A program made the translations under genes and the position numbers. DNA of 64,000 nt from Oryzias latipes. Its lineage: Eukaryota > Chordata > Actinopteri > Beloniformes > Adrianichthyidae. The stretch lies in assembly GCF_002234675.1 (NCBI RefSeq), contig NC_019875.2, positions 21,942,299 through 22,006,298 on the forward strand. Reading direction: 5' to 3'. Below the pieces are notes generated by a model, which saw only the letters and a program-made list of their open reading frames with translations, made no database searches and was not told where the DNA came from. This document shows, piece after piece, positions 22,765 through 33,489 of the stretch (position 1 is the first letter of the stretch; the number at the start of each line of letters is the position of its first letter).

Positions 22765-23020
22765 ACTAGCTAGACTGGTAATAAGCCTGTCCAAAGAGGA
22801 ATGTTTTAAGCCTAACTTTGAATGTAGAAACTGTGTCGGCCTCTCTTACATAAATTGGGAGCTTATTCCATAAAACAGTGGCTTGGTGGCTAAAGGCTCT
22901 CCCTCCAAATGTACTTTTACTAATTCTTGGAACCACATGCAGTCCTCCATTTTGTGAGCAACGTTTGGCTGAGGAGGCACTATGAATGAGTTTATGTTTA
23001 ATGTAGTCTATTCAAAATTG
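22765..23020. repeat. Dispersed fish repeat
   Basis: The phrase order 'aagcctaactttgaatgtagaaactgtgtcggcctc', 'attgggagctta-ttcca' and 'ggctaaaggctctccctcc' matches a repeat that recurs throughout percomorph genomes. Its superfamily is not certain to me. Confidence 0.5.
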
Positions 23021-25274
23021 ATGGTAGCTTTAGACTTTGCTCTAGTTCCACATCTTCTGGCGGGACCACCAATCTTTCTATGTTTTTTTTGGAGGATGAT
23101 CATGGTATTTGTTTGTGTGTTCGACCTCAGATCAGACCAAATGCCCTGCTGGATTTAAGTATATTACGGAGGAATTAAGCGGAGGAAAAAGAAAATAACC
23201 AGCATTTCATCAGTAGCTGCTACCGAAGAGTCCAGCGGCGAATCCCCATCCACCGGGGAGACAGGGACATGTGGTGTACGAAAAACTGCCTGGCCATTGT
23301 CAATTTCAGCTGAAAATAATCATATAGTTGGCATATTTAACTGATTCATTAGTGTTTGCCTTAAATTTCATCAGCTTTTGGTAGTCTGTCCATTTTCCCC
23401 ATTCCTTCAGACATCTGTTTTTTTTTGTTTTTTTAGAAATTCATTGGTTTTGTTGTGAGGTTACACAATTCATTGAGAGGAAAACATGTCCTCTTTTTTA
23501 TTTATTTTTTACAACAAATCTTAAGTTTAAAAAACTAGAGACCGTTCTGAAATAAAATGACATTCTATTTTATTTATTGATTCAAATCAGGATGTATAAC
23601 AGTATCAATAAAAAAAAAGTTATTCTTAAAATAAAACTGTTGAGGCTTGCAAAACGGACTGGAAGGAATGACCAAATATGGTCAGACAATGTTTCAAACA
23701 GGAGGTCTGCGGTGGGAAGCTCAGTAATCCCCTTCCTTCCCTTTTCAATGAAAACTCTTCATCATGATTGTCCGGACAAGAAAACGAATGTGACTGTCAC
23801 ATGACACTTCCTGCAAATAACTGCTGAGACCAGCAGGAATGATATTCAAAGTTAGTTATATGGGTAACGTCATAGAGAAACAGTTTCTGTGATAAATCTA
23901 TCTATATATCGACTTTTATCTGTTCTCCAGCTTTAATTACTTTGTTTGGAAAAATTCAGATGGATTATATTTGTATTATCATATTGTATTGGATTATATT
24001 CATTCAAGTTAAAAATAAATCATGTAAAGTTCATTTGTCTCTGCTTCAATCCGATCCTTAACGTGCTTTCTAATGCAGGAAAAAAAGGTTCAGAAGAACA
24101 AAATGAAATGTTTTTGTAAAAATTGTTAAAAGGAGAAGTGAATTAATGCAAAAGCAGCTTTAGAATAGAAAAGGAAACTAGGCCCTTCCTGCGTCAGCTG
24201 AAGGCAAAGGGCAGCCAAAGTAATAGAAAAGTGGGACCACATCTATAAATGTCAGTCTACATTTTTGATGCATCCAAGTGTGTGTTAAAACATTGTCAAG
24301 AAGTCTATTCCAGAGAGAATTCACCCATTAAAATGTCTAAGTAAAGCTCAGCGAGATGACAAAACCCAATAACTAAGTTGATGTGCTCATACCAGTGAAT
24401 AAAACAAAAAACTAAACTAATATTTATTCTATAAAAGGTTTCTGTCAGGTTTCTCTTTATCAAAGGTGGAACCTAAATGTTTACAGCAGCCAAACTGAGG
24501 GTTCTGTGAAAATTTAAAGCAAAGTAAAAACTTGTATTTAAATGCTCGTCATCAACATCAGCACGTGCACTTGAATGTGTACCAATTATCATACATGGTG
24601 GTGGAAGGATTATGATTTGTGTTTTGGTTTACAATCTTAAGACCAATAAGAAGAAAAAACCTTTTGTGTGTTTTGGCATTACAAGAGCTCTGACTTCTTT
24701 CTAGCTGATAAACTTTGACAGAACCTCTAAAGAAGTGCAAAAATTGAGCTTTATTACATTAGTGAAACTTTTTTTTTTTTTTTACTTTAGCTATTTATAC
24801 TTAAGTTGTCATTTTAACATTTTTATGTTCTCAAACTACATCACTGTTTTGAATTCATTTTGAAATGTATAGGATTCTTTTTATTTGAAGTTGACCAAAA
24901 GAGATGTAATTTGGGGTGATTTGGTTAGAGGAGCCAGCCACTGTAGAGCAAGGGCAGGGTAGAGTCAGGGCAAGATCTACGTATGTCCTGATACGTAAAA
25001 CTGAAAGGGATGACATTCAATTTACACAGTAAATCCACTTTACTCATGTTGCCAACAAATTGTAGCTGTTGCAACAAACTTCCAAGAAAAAAAAGGGAAT
25101 GAGTGTCTGCTGTGCCGTACTTCGCTTAATGCAGAAAAAAGATGATTCAGCGCATTTCCTCTTTTCATGCAATAAAAGCTGGAGGGTTTGTTCTGAGGAG
25201 ATCATTAGTCCTCATCTGTCAGAGTAGCTAATCAGAACTTGCAGAAAACCTCCAGATCCTCTGACATAAGAAAC

Positions 25275-25992
25275 ATGCAGCTAGCTATGAGAAAACTGGC
25301 ATGTCTGGCTCTTTTTGCCGGGGTTTTACTGGTGCTCTCATCAGCCACAGGTACGTTTTCCTCTCTTTCTTAATCTGCAGCATCTGACACAGGCATGAAG
25401 ATAATTAACAACTAGATGGGATTACTATGATTACAACTAGATTATCTGAATTAAAATATTTATATTTTGAAGAAAGTGTAAAGATCTGCTTTAATTATAT
25501 TTTTGTGTGCTTATTCCAAAAAAAACAACAGAAATGAAAGTTAAGAGTTGCTGCACAAAGTTGAGCATTGCAAACATCTCTGCGCCCATCATCGGCTACA
25601 GGATCCAAAAGAAGAACCTGCCCTGCATTCGCGCTGTTGTGTAAGAAATATCTCCATAAATTATCAAATATTAATTTCAGTTAAGCAGAAATCTTTAAGA
25701 AATATGAATGAATCTACTTTTTCCACCCAGGTTTGAGACCACAGAGGGAGAGATCTGCAGCCACTGGAAGCAGGATTGGGTGTATGAAAAAATCATGGAA
25801 CTTGAGTGAGTAAATATTGTTTTTAGCACTGACCATTTTTATTCCTGGAATTATAATGTGCCATGGCATCAAGTTTAGATTGTTTTTCCTTTTTGCCAAA
25901 ATACCAATTTTCTCTTTTCTCTTCTCTTGTTAAACAGGAAGATCCGCAAAGAAAAAATGACTGACTCCAAGACAAAACCATCCACCCCATAG
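25275..25992 (+). CDS. CC chemokine (four exons)
   Basis: Secreted CC chemokine of 104 residues. Exons are 25275-25350, 25532-25640, 25731-25805 and 25938-25992, all GT-AG. The signal peptide covers about residues 1-24 (Met1 and Met5 are both possible starts; the first is taken). C32-C33 (KSCC) pair with C57 and C71. Landmarks are [23 protein letters not shown], then W74 and a WVYEKIMEL helix. The extra fourth exon adds a short lysine-rich tail ending in Pro. The four-exon layout and GYR-Q motif resemble the CCL20-like gene at 29513, so the two may be diverged relatives in opposite orientation. The 3' UTR is rich in ATTTA motifs. The exact CCL name is not recognisable. Confidence 0.88.
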
Positions 25993-26029
25993 ACTGCCAA
26001 CGCATCCTGCAAAACTTCAAAAGTCCTAA

Positions 26030-26125
26030 ATTAATTTAGAATACCCTCTGTTATTAATATTTAATATTTATTTCAAGTGGTATTTATTTGTTTTTTTTAT
26101 GAAACAATTCCGTTTCAGATTTATC
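26030..26125 (+). promoter_or_regulatory. AU-rich element cluster in CC chemokine 3' UTR
   Basis: At least five ATTTA pentamers within about 95 bases, two of them inside TATTTATTT-type nonamers. Such elements recruit decay factors and are common in inducible chemokine messages. Confidence 0.6.
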
Positions 26126-26218
26126 TATGTTGTAATTTATTTTGAAACTCATGTGACGGGATGTTAACACTTCTACCTGACTTGCTGTTGTAAAATGTTA
26201 GTGTCATCCAAAATATGA

Positions 26219-26224
26219 AATAAA
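26219..26224 (+). promoter_or_regulatory. Poly(A) signal of + strand CC chemokine
   Basis: AATAAA lies 227 bases after the stop codon and just after the AU-rich stretch. Confidence 0.6.
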
Positions 26225-26629
26225 TAGACTACAGCTAATATTTGAAAGCAGCTTGTTATTTTTTAACACATTCATAAAGTGTTTAATATTATACCACAGC
26301 TAAGTATTTATTCTGAGATTTATTTGTGTTTTGAAGCTGGTAAAAGGAAAATTTTTCCTTCAGTATTGTTTGAGCATTTACTGCTGTGTTCAGAGTAATT
26401 ACTGTTCCGCATCGCCACACTCAACTTCAGCTGGAGGTCAGCCATCCTGACATTTCTGCCTCAGTCGTCATGTTGGCCCTTGCAGAGAATTTCAACATCA
26501 TTAAAGGAAACCGCTCAGTTTCGTCTTTGGAGAAAGATTTTTACAGACAAGGCCAAACGGGCTCAGACAGTAAAGATGGAGAGATGAGGACTGAGCTGCT
26601 TTTTGGACAGCTGTAATTTTGTCTCTTCT

Positions 26630-26643
26630 CCTGCAGAGGGCAG
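26630..26643 (+). promoter_or_regulatory. Candidate CTCF site
   Basis: CCTGCAGAGGGCAG matches the CTCF core at 13 of 14 positions. Confidence 0.3.
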
Positions 26644-26689
26644 TGTCAATGCAACTAAAGGTTTTTGTAAGAAGCCACAAGAAGAGGTT

Positions 26690-27480
26690 GTTTCAGTTTC
26701 AGTTTATTTCAAACACAAATGAAAAATCAACACAGTGGTTTAGAAAAGACATAAAACAATATTGTGTGCTTAAAAAGGAGTGGGTTGAAGAGAAATCTTG
26801 TCTTACCCCTTTTTACAAAACCTGATGATGTGCGTATTCAATATGCGTATTGGTATTGACAGATGGGTACAAAACATTCACGGTACAATTCTGCATGGCA
26901 ACTGTGCAAAAGTGAAATTCTGTGTTTAATTAATCGCTTCTGGTCTTATACAGTACTATTAGTGACTTCTGTAGGTTTTTTTGAATACATGTAAACTTTT
27001 GGTTTGTTTTAAACCTTCATCCAATCCATTCCATAAATCCACACCACAATTTGATAAACACATTTTCTTTTTTGTTGTGTGAATGCACTGCTTTCTGAAA
27101 TTCAGTTGTTTTCTTAGATTGTAACTCCCGTCTCTGTCTTTGAACAGTTGCTGCAAGTTTTTTGGAAGTAAGTTGTATCTGGCTTTATAAATGATGAGAG
27201 GCGTTTTCAGTTTCACTAGATCCCATAGTTTCAATAAACCCGACTTTAAAATTATATTTGTATGTGTCCCATAATCCACTCCATGAACAATCCGAACAGC
27301 TTTTTATTGTAAGATATATAAACACTGTAGGTTTGTTTTATAAGTATTTCCCCAAACTTCTACCCTGTACTGTAAATATGGTAGTATTATGAATGAATAT
27401 ATTAGTAAACGTGCATTGTGAGTGAGAGTATGGCGCGTTTTTACTTCAGCTGGTACTTCTTATTGTCGGAGTATTTGGTT
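26690..27480 (-). pseudogene. LINE reverse-transcriptase C-terminus and 3' UTR
   Basis: The - strand frame 27279-26959 reads LKLWDLVKLKTPLIIYKAR, NLLPKNLQQLF, DGSYNLRKQLNF, CGVDLWNGL and LHVFKKTYRS. This pattern is the C-terminal end of a fish LINE polyprotein of the Jockey/Rex/L2 kind. The following - strand sequence down to 26690 matches the usual 3' UTR with 'aaaggggtaagac...cttttt'. It is truncated and not functional. Confidence 0.7.
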
Positions 27481-27741
27481 ACCGGACAATAAATACTTTA
27501 TATTATGCAAATAAGCCATTAGTCTTATTTTACATCTGTTTTAAGATACTTTTGTTTTTTTTTCTGTTGCAAATCAATGTATTCATATTGGAATCAGAAT
27601 TACAATAATATAAAATCATATTTCAACAACAAACCCTAAAGATTTTAGTCATTTTTTTGTGGAAAAACAGCACAAATCCTAAATTAATGAATGCCAATTT
27701 TGTCAATTTACACCATATGAGAAAGTTTTTGTAAGTACATT

Positions 27742-27755
27742 CTGCCATCTAGTGA
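27742..27755 (-). promoter_or_regulatory. Candidate CTCF site
   Basis: On the - strand TCACTAGATGGCAG matches the CTCF core at 13 of 14 positions. Its orientation is opposite to the site at 26630. Confidence 0.3.
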
Positions 27756-28419
27756 AGATTTCAGGAGGAGCATCACATCTCGCCTGACTGGAGCTGCACT
27801 TATCAAGTGCAAGAGCTGTCTTTATCTGAACTAAAACAAAACTGCATCTCGGTAAAGCACAGCACGCATCTGGCAGAGGCCAGAGCAATTTAATGAAATG
27901 CAGACACCTTTATCAGATTTTCCCTTTGAAATAAACACCATCTGGTGCTGCCGTTTACCCATTAGACTTAAGGTGAGGGTCATCTATCATCTATTGATTG
28001 TAAATGTGTGTTTGACGATTAATGAATTGGTCTGTTTTCTTTGTTATATTTCAGTAGATGCTATTGTTGAGTAAAACAAATGTAAAATGTTTACTATATT
28101 GCAAATTTATATCATAAAATAAAAACAGACAACAGTTTAAGGTTGCTTTAAAATACATGTATTTGTTATTATCACATTTTAATAGTAACACTTGAGTAAG
28201 CAAATCAACAAAAAGAAATGGTGGAGCAAATAATGTAAACAAAGAAAAACATTTTAAAAGAGCTTTTTTTATATAAGAAAATAATTTAATCTTTGATTTG
28301 CTGATAAAATGGTGATTAACCCCCAAAATAAAATAAAATCCTAAAAGCAAAAAGAGGATAAGGATTTTTGTAGGAGACTGAAATCTATCATCAGAATGAT
28401 TAGACGGAAAAAAGTTTGC

Positions 28420-28425
28420 TTTATT
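28420..28425 (-). promoter_or_regulatory. Poly(A) signal of CCL20-like gene
   Basis: AATAAA on the - strand lies 54 bases after the stop codon at 28479. Confidence 0.5.
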
Positions 28426-28478
28426 TCCAACGACTTTTCACTTGATTGTTTCTGTAACAACTTTCAATTGTTGCTCTT

Positions 28479-29513
28479 TTACACACTTTCAGTTTTGTTG
28501 TGGAAGGTCTCTGGTATGACTTCCAAGGTCTTTGACAGTTCAGGGTTTTTGGGTTTCTCCATCACTGCCTTCTCTGGTCCAGGGAGGATTTTGGACATTC
28601 TCTTCAGTTTTGTGCTGAAAAAAACACACGATTAAATAAATAAAAAGTCATTTTTATTTAGAACACCTGAAAAACAAAGTCTTATATTTGAAACTTGTTG
28701 GCATGTCATACCTCAGCAATTCAAGAGAATGTTTCACCCACGTCTCCTTTGCATTTGCACAGAACTGCCTGTTATTAATGGTGTAGAAACTGTCACAGAG
28801 AAACATATGAAAGAGACACATTAGACTGAAAAAAACACAGAACAGAGTCAGTGAAATCAAAGGAATGTTGGTTCATTTGATGGCAAAGACTTTTTAAAAA
28901 ATTACTTATTTGAAGTTTGTGATTTTTTTCCCCCATCATTGTGAGAGAAAACTCTACAAAACATTTTTTACAAAAATATATTTTTTGTGTGTCTTATTAT
29001 ATTATTTGTATTACTAAACAATTTCAATCTTTATTCAAATGAATAAAGAAAGAAAAAAATTGCCTTTTTGGAAGTATGAAATCATCTGGTGCATCACCAA
29101 ATTCAATCTTTTTTTAATTATATTTTTGTTTGCTTATAAAATGAAATCCTAATTCATAATTAAAAAAATACATATTTTACATTTCTTTCTCAAAGACTCA
29201 GATGAATGCAGGCTAAAGTGGAGGGAAAGAGTCTTACATGATGGCCTCAATGTGACAATAGTTGGAAGTTTGTTCTCTGTAGCCCCTAATGCGTTGGAAG
29301 GGCAGCTGCATCTTATTGTATGCTGTACAGCAGGATAAGTTTGAACGGGCACCTACAAAAACAAAACGAATTATTTAATCAATGATTTCAGATGAATGCA
29401 CAATAGACAATTAAATACATGAGAAGTAAGAACTTACTGTCAGCTGGAGCTGGACAGAGCATGCCCAGTAGGAAGCAGAGAAGGGATGCCGCAGCAATAC
29501 CTCTGATAGCCAT
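28479..29513 (-). CDS. ccl20-like: CCL20-like CC chemokine
   Basis: Secreted CC chemokine of 134 residues. Exons on the - strand are 29513-29438, 29352-29238, 28789-28712 and 28614-28479. The signal peptide covers about residues 1-25. C33-C34 (SCC) pair with C58 and C74. The core RGYREQ...CHIEAIIFYT...FCANAKETWVKHSLELL resembles the CCL20 pattern (AIIF, CAN/CA-K, TWVK). CCL20 attracts CCR6-bearing lymphocytes and dendritic cells in mammals; the same role here is inference. The fourth exon encodes an unusually long tail of about 45 residues, basic at first (STKLKRMSK) and then Pro/Glu/Lys-rich, not seen in mammalian CCL20. A TATA box lies just upstream. Proximity to an EPHA4-type gene supports the CCL20 assignment, because both are on human 2q36. 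Confidence 0.85.
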
Positions 29514-29563
29514 GTTGAAGTTGTTGAGTCAGATGAGTTCAGGAGCCTAGAAATCTCAGCATG

Positions 29564-29571
29564 TTTATATA
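29564..29571 (-). promoter_or_regulatory. TATA box of CCL20-like gene
   Basis: TATATAAA on the - strand lies 51-58 bp upstream of the ATG at 29513. Confidence 0.65.
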
Positions 29572-29599
29572 TCTTTTGCCACACCTTTTTTCTAATGCT

Positions 29600-31780
29600 G
29601 TGGCTACCGAATTGAGAACAGGAAACCTAAAGCTATACGAAAGCAAAATATGCTAATTTTTTTTTACGTTGACTGTACATGATTCATTGACGTGGGCTTA
29701 TTGGAGAGTACCACACAACCTTTGCCCTTTTCCCTACATTTACCCCTTTCTGCGTTTCCCAATTCTTTTAATGAGACGCAAACTCTTCTCATCATCTGAG
29801 CTTAACTCCTATTACTCTATTAAATGATTTTAAAGCAAAATCTACAGCTTCCGGTCCAGAAGACTCACCTTTATCTTGTGATGACATAACATTGCAGTTA
29901 TATAAAATGAACTCTTGCTTAAAACAGTAGTAGTCGGTTCATAACCTTGATCAGAATCTTGATACTGCTTAGTGGTGAAACCCAATGGACTGTAACATGC
30001 TTTTGAAAATCCCCATCTCACTAGGCTGACCTATTTTGAAAAGGTGAAGGCGCCGCATCCCGCTCAGCCGACCTAGATTGCATCAAACCGATAGCATCTT
30101 TAAGTTGTACATATATTTCCAGTTTCCTGCACTTATCAAGTGCAAACACATGACAGTGCTGCTTGCAGCAGTGAAGCTTATGGAGTCTGTAAAGTGACAA
30201 AATCCTCCTCTGGGTTCACAAATGTTTCTTCCCATTTACCTGAGCAAGGTAACTTGTGGAGCCCGATGATAAAAGATCAGGGAGCGATAAAGAAGGTTGG
30301 GAGTCTTGTGATGTTTAGAGGAAACAAGACTTCCAGAGGAGCTTTAAGCTCCTATTTCTTTAGAATAACGAAGAATGGATCTGAAATCCGACCCTCCCCA
30401 GTGCCGCCCCTAAAAGCTCCTCTGTCCTCCCACGTCAGGCTTACGCTTCTCAGTTTAATGCATCATCCAAACATACGCCACATTAAATGGCTGCAGTTTC
30501 GTTTCCATTTTTTTTCCCTCTGACCCCAGAGGAGGACATAGTTAGCACACATATTACGTAACCCACAGGGGACAGGGGAATATCAAGCTTCTTTACAGAA
30601 CAAACCCATGATGTTTGTCTTAGAGGAAAAGAAAAATAAGGGAGTTTCCTAAACGCTCCGGTGTGAATTCTAACCCAGACAGTTAAGGGCACAAGAGCAG
30701 GTATGGGTTTTAATTAATATTGTATCTCCCTTTTTCAGCGTGTGTGCTCATGCCCAGGTTTTTGTAGTTGTTACTGATAAGGGGAAAGCTAATGAGATAA
30801 AGCTGATGCTTGTCTTGTTTGACAGCCTAATCCTTGTTAATCCTCTATGAAACACAGCTTCTTAACACCCTGCCTTTCACTGTGAAAGACATTCACACAG
30901 TTTTTAAACTTTAAATGTCCCTTCCAAATTGATTACCATTAAAATAAATACAGGCTTCACATTTTTTTAACGAGTTACTTTGTTTACTTCAAACGTCTCC
31001 CCTTTAAAAACACATTTTATTGTACTATATCAGTTAGTGAAACTACATTTTTTAAATTTAGAAATATGAAGAATTATTTGGGAAACAGAAAAAGTATCAT
31101 CTAAAAACAAAGTTCTAAAGCACAGTTGACTTTTGACATTTATTTTCTTTATATCCAGCTGCAAATGGAAGCCACCAGTGCTCAACAGATTTTTCTTTTT
31201 TGTAATTTATTTATTGTTAGGTTTAGTAAAACTGTGTTAAATTCTACAAAGATAGTTATTAACAAATGGAATGAAAAAATAAAGCCCCTTGTAAAAAAGA
31301 TTGATCAGTGTAAAATGTACACGCATACACATTAGTCAACTTAAAAATACCAAAAAAATTGTTTTCAATGTTTACATCAAATACTCATATGGTCACTCTT
31401 TCTATACTCTTCTTATTTGTTATAATGTCATAAAATGCTGGTGCTTGATAAATCTTATACAGATGATGATATTGGTAATATCAATATATTGTGTGTATTT
31501 TTTTTGTTTGTTTTTTTACATTTTGGTATTTTATGTTGTCAAAGTTGACTCAGTATAAGGAAGTGGGCTTAAATAAGATACATGCCCATCTCCCTTTCAA
31601 ACAGCTTATTGTTCTTAAGTTCTGAGACTTTGTGAATGGCTGTCTTTATTTATCAGTGAGTGTATACATTTAATGACTGTTGTTTTTATTATATGTTTGT
31701 TATAGAGGAACTAAACCACTTACTAAAAGAAAACAACTAAACCAATACAAAAAAGTAATCTCTATTTGCAGTCCATTATA
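29600..31780. other. Intergenic, nothing recognised
   Basis: Upstream flank of the CCL20-like gene, then AT-rich DNA. The frames at 30140-30523 (+) and 31126-31558 (+) show no motif or splice context. Confidence 0.5.
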
Positions 31781-32074
31781 TATTTATACAATATTTTCAC
31801 AGTGCATACATTCTTGCATATTACACCAGTCCTACACAAGGTCAGATCTCGATTGTCTAATGTATTGTAGCCATCCTTCCCAAATAGAATCGGATTTATC
31901 AAATTCCAACCGGAGTGAAGATGTCCGTCTCTCCATATTATAGCTGTTGAGCATCACTTCAACCAATTCTTCCACTTTAGGCACTTTGTCATCTTCTGGT
32001 AATCCCCATTTTTTAGGCCAGCATCATAAATCTCAGGATTTTATAGTCATCAACTGTTTTTTTATCTTCATTTT

Positions 32075-32736
32075 TATTTAGAGGGCTGTGCGGTGGTGCT
32101 CTTGTTTCACACGCACCAAGAAGGCCCTGGTTCAAATCCCAGCTGGGACCTTTCTGTGTGGATGTCAGGGTTCTGACTTTTTCCTTAATAAAGAGAAGGA
32201 CCACACAGGAGATGAGAACTTTTGCTAGACTTCTGCAGAAGGAGAATCGGTCTGTGACAGCGCGAACTGTCACAGAGGAGTTCTGCCTTCTCAGTCTATC
32301 CAGTCTGGTTTTATTGGTGGCTGGGGTTGATAACATAAAAGTAGGTCATTCAATCAAGCAGTACAGGAACATCATATTCTTGTATAATCAGAACTTTTCA
32401 GGTCATTGTTTTCTTACTGAAAGATAGGACTTAGACAATCATATGGTGATAATAGCGTGTAAGCAAATGATAATTACATAACCCTAACAGTGGAGTTTGC
32501 ATGTTCTCCTGGTGCATGTGCGGGTTTTCTCTGGGGACTCCAGCTTCACTCCAAGAACATGCATCATAGGTTAATTAGTTTCTCTAAACTGCGCCTAGGT
32601 GTGCATGTGAGTGAGTGGCCCTGTCACAGGCTGGTGACCTGTTGGAGGTGTGCCCTGTTATTGCCCAATAGCAGCTGGGTTGGATCCTGCAGAACCATGA
32701 TCCTGAAAGGGATTTAGGAGGTTTAATAAATAAACG
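32075..32736 (+). mobile_element. SINE-like composite repeat, interrupted by a solo LTR
   Basis: The left part (32075-32162) has the tRNA-like head with 'ggttcaaatcccagctggg' and ends 'tctgtgtgga'. The right part resumes at 32490 with 'gtggagtttgcatgttctcc' and runs to a 'aataaataaacgaatgaat' tail. Same family as 4945-5295. Removing the LTR and one target copy restores a continuous element. Confidence 0.65.
32163..32489. mobile_element. Solo LTR, 327 bp, with 5-bp target duplication
   Basis: Starts TGTCAGGGTT and ends AACCCTAACA, so it has TG...CA ends with near-perfect short inverted repeats. It is flanked by GTGGA on both sides (32158-32162 and 32490-32494), a 5-bp target-site duplication as made by LTR retrotransposon or retroviral integrases. 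It contains an AATAAA-type signal near 32186. No internal coding region remains, which implies LTR-LTR recombination. Gypsy-type versus endogenous-retrovirus origin cannot be told. Confidence 0.75.
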
Positions 32737-33199
32737 AATGAATTAATGGAAATCTTTGTAGATTAACCATCTCAATCCTTCCCAGGTGAATGGTGAGGGG
32801 GGAGCTTCATCTACACTTTTTTTTTTATCTCCGTCCAATACTGATATATCAGGAAACATCCCCAGAATATGTGCAACTGATGCTCCACAAAGTCTCCAAA
32901 AATTTGTAAAGTCGTATTTTTTGGCGTAGGGGATCACAAAATATCTTATATACACTTCCACCATGCTGAAGAGATTTTATGGTTACAGTTGGAATTATAT
33001 TTTAAATTCCTTGCATAAATCAGGTTTTCATTTGTAAAAAGCCTTTTTGGCTTTTAGGCTAAACCTGAATATGAACAACTAATTTAAAGACTCACTTTGA
33101 TGAAAATCATGTTTTTGGTGTTTTTAACATGTTTTGTAGCATTTTTCTCGTAACGAAGGACATATGTTTAAAATAATCTAAAAATTGAATTTCTGAGTA

Positions 33200-33486
33200 T
33201 TTCTTACATCCCCAATCTCTTTTGAGGTTGGGGATGTGAGGGGGTCCATGTAAGCTAGCGGGAGAGCACATCAACAGATGGATGATGGACATTGGTAGAA
33301 GCATACTCGGCACCTACTGTACAACCAACAACTTTGAGGCGAATTTCTAATGAGCTCCTGCTGCTGTGGAGAAACTATGTCCTGAAAAACGACACAGGTT
33401 TTTTGATTTTGGTTAAAAACGGTATAATCGTGATTAAAAGCCGACTGGGACTGCTTTGCAATAGATCAAAAGATGATCAGAGTGGC
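33200..33486 (-). mobile_element. Partial TTAA-bordered MITE
   Basis: Shares 'gcgaatttctaatgagctcctgctgctgtggagaaac', 'cgacacagg' and 'ttggttaaaaacgg' with the full-length copy at 48949-49521. The far terminus is missing. The open frame at 33292-33507 is part of the element. Confidence 0.6.
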
Positions 33487-33489
33487 AAT

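Larger units (their letters stand above)
20885..25274. other. Intergenic, repeat-derived, no gene supported
   Basis: Contains an LTR-like stretch around 22215-22620, a dispersed fish repeat at 22765-23020 and otherwise AT-rich DNA. The open frame at 22335-22631 lies within the LTR-like stretch and has no protein motif. The last 200 bases before 25275 include a TATA-like 'aataaaag' at 25172-25179 that may serve the next chemokine. Confidence 0.5.
26225..28419. other. Intergenic with LINE fragment and two CTCF-like sites
   Basis: Between the convergent CC chemokines. Holds a LINE fragment (26690-27480) and CTCF-like sites at 26630 and 27742. The open frame at 26386-26616 has no recognisable motif. 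Confidence 0.5.
31790..32990 (-). pseudogene. L1-like LINE ORF2 fragment, split by nested insertions
   Basis: On the - strand, 32964-32743 encodes a piece ending in a degraded 'C-x-x-C...H-I-L-G-M-F-P' zinc-like region (FWRLCGASVAHILGMFP). After the interruption, 32040-31840 continues with 'WPKKWGLPEDDKVPKVEELVEV' and 'MERRTSSLRLEFDKSDSIWEGW'. Both match the C-terminal part of fish L1-type ORF2, in the right order. The break is filled by a SINE-like repeat, which itself holds an LTR. Confidence 0.6.

Noticed and set aside
32075-32160. Possible tRNA gene with B-box
   Set aside because: Part of a dispersed SINE-like repeat with a second copy at 4945-5295.
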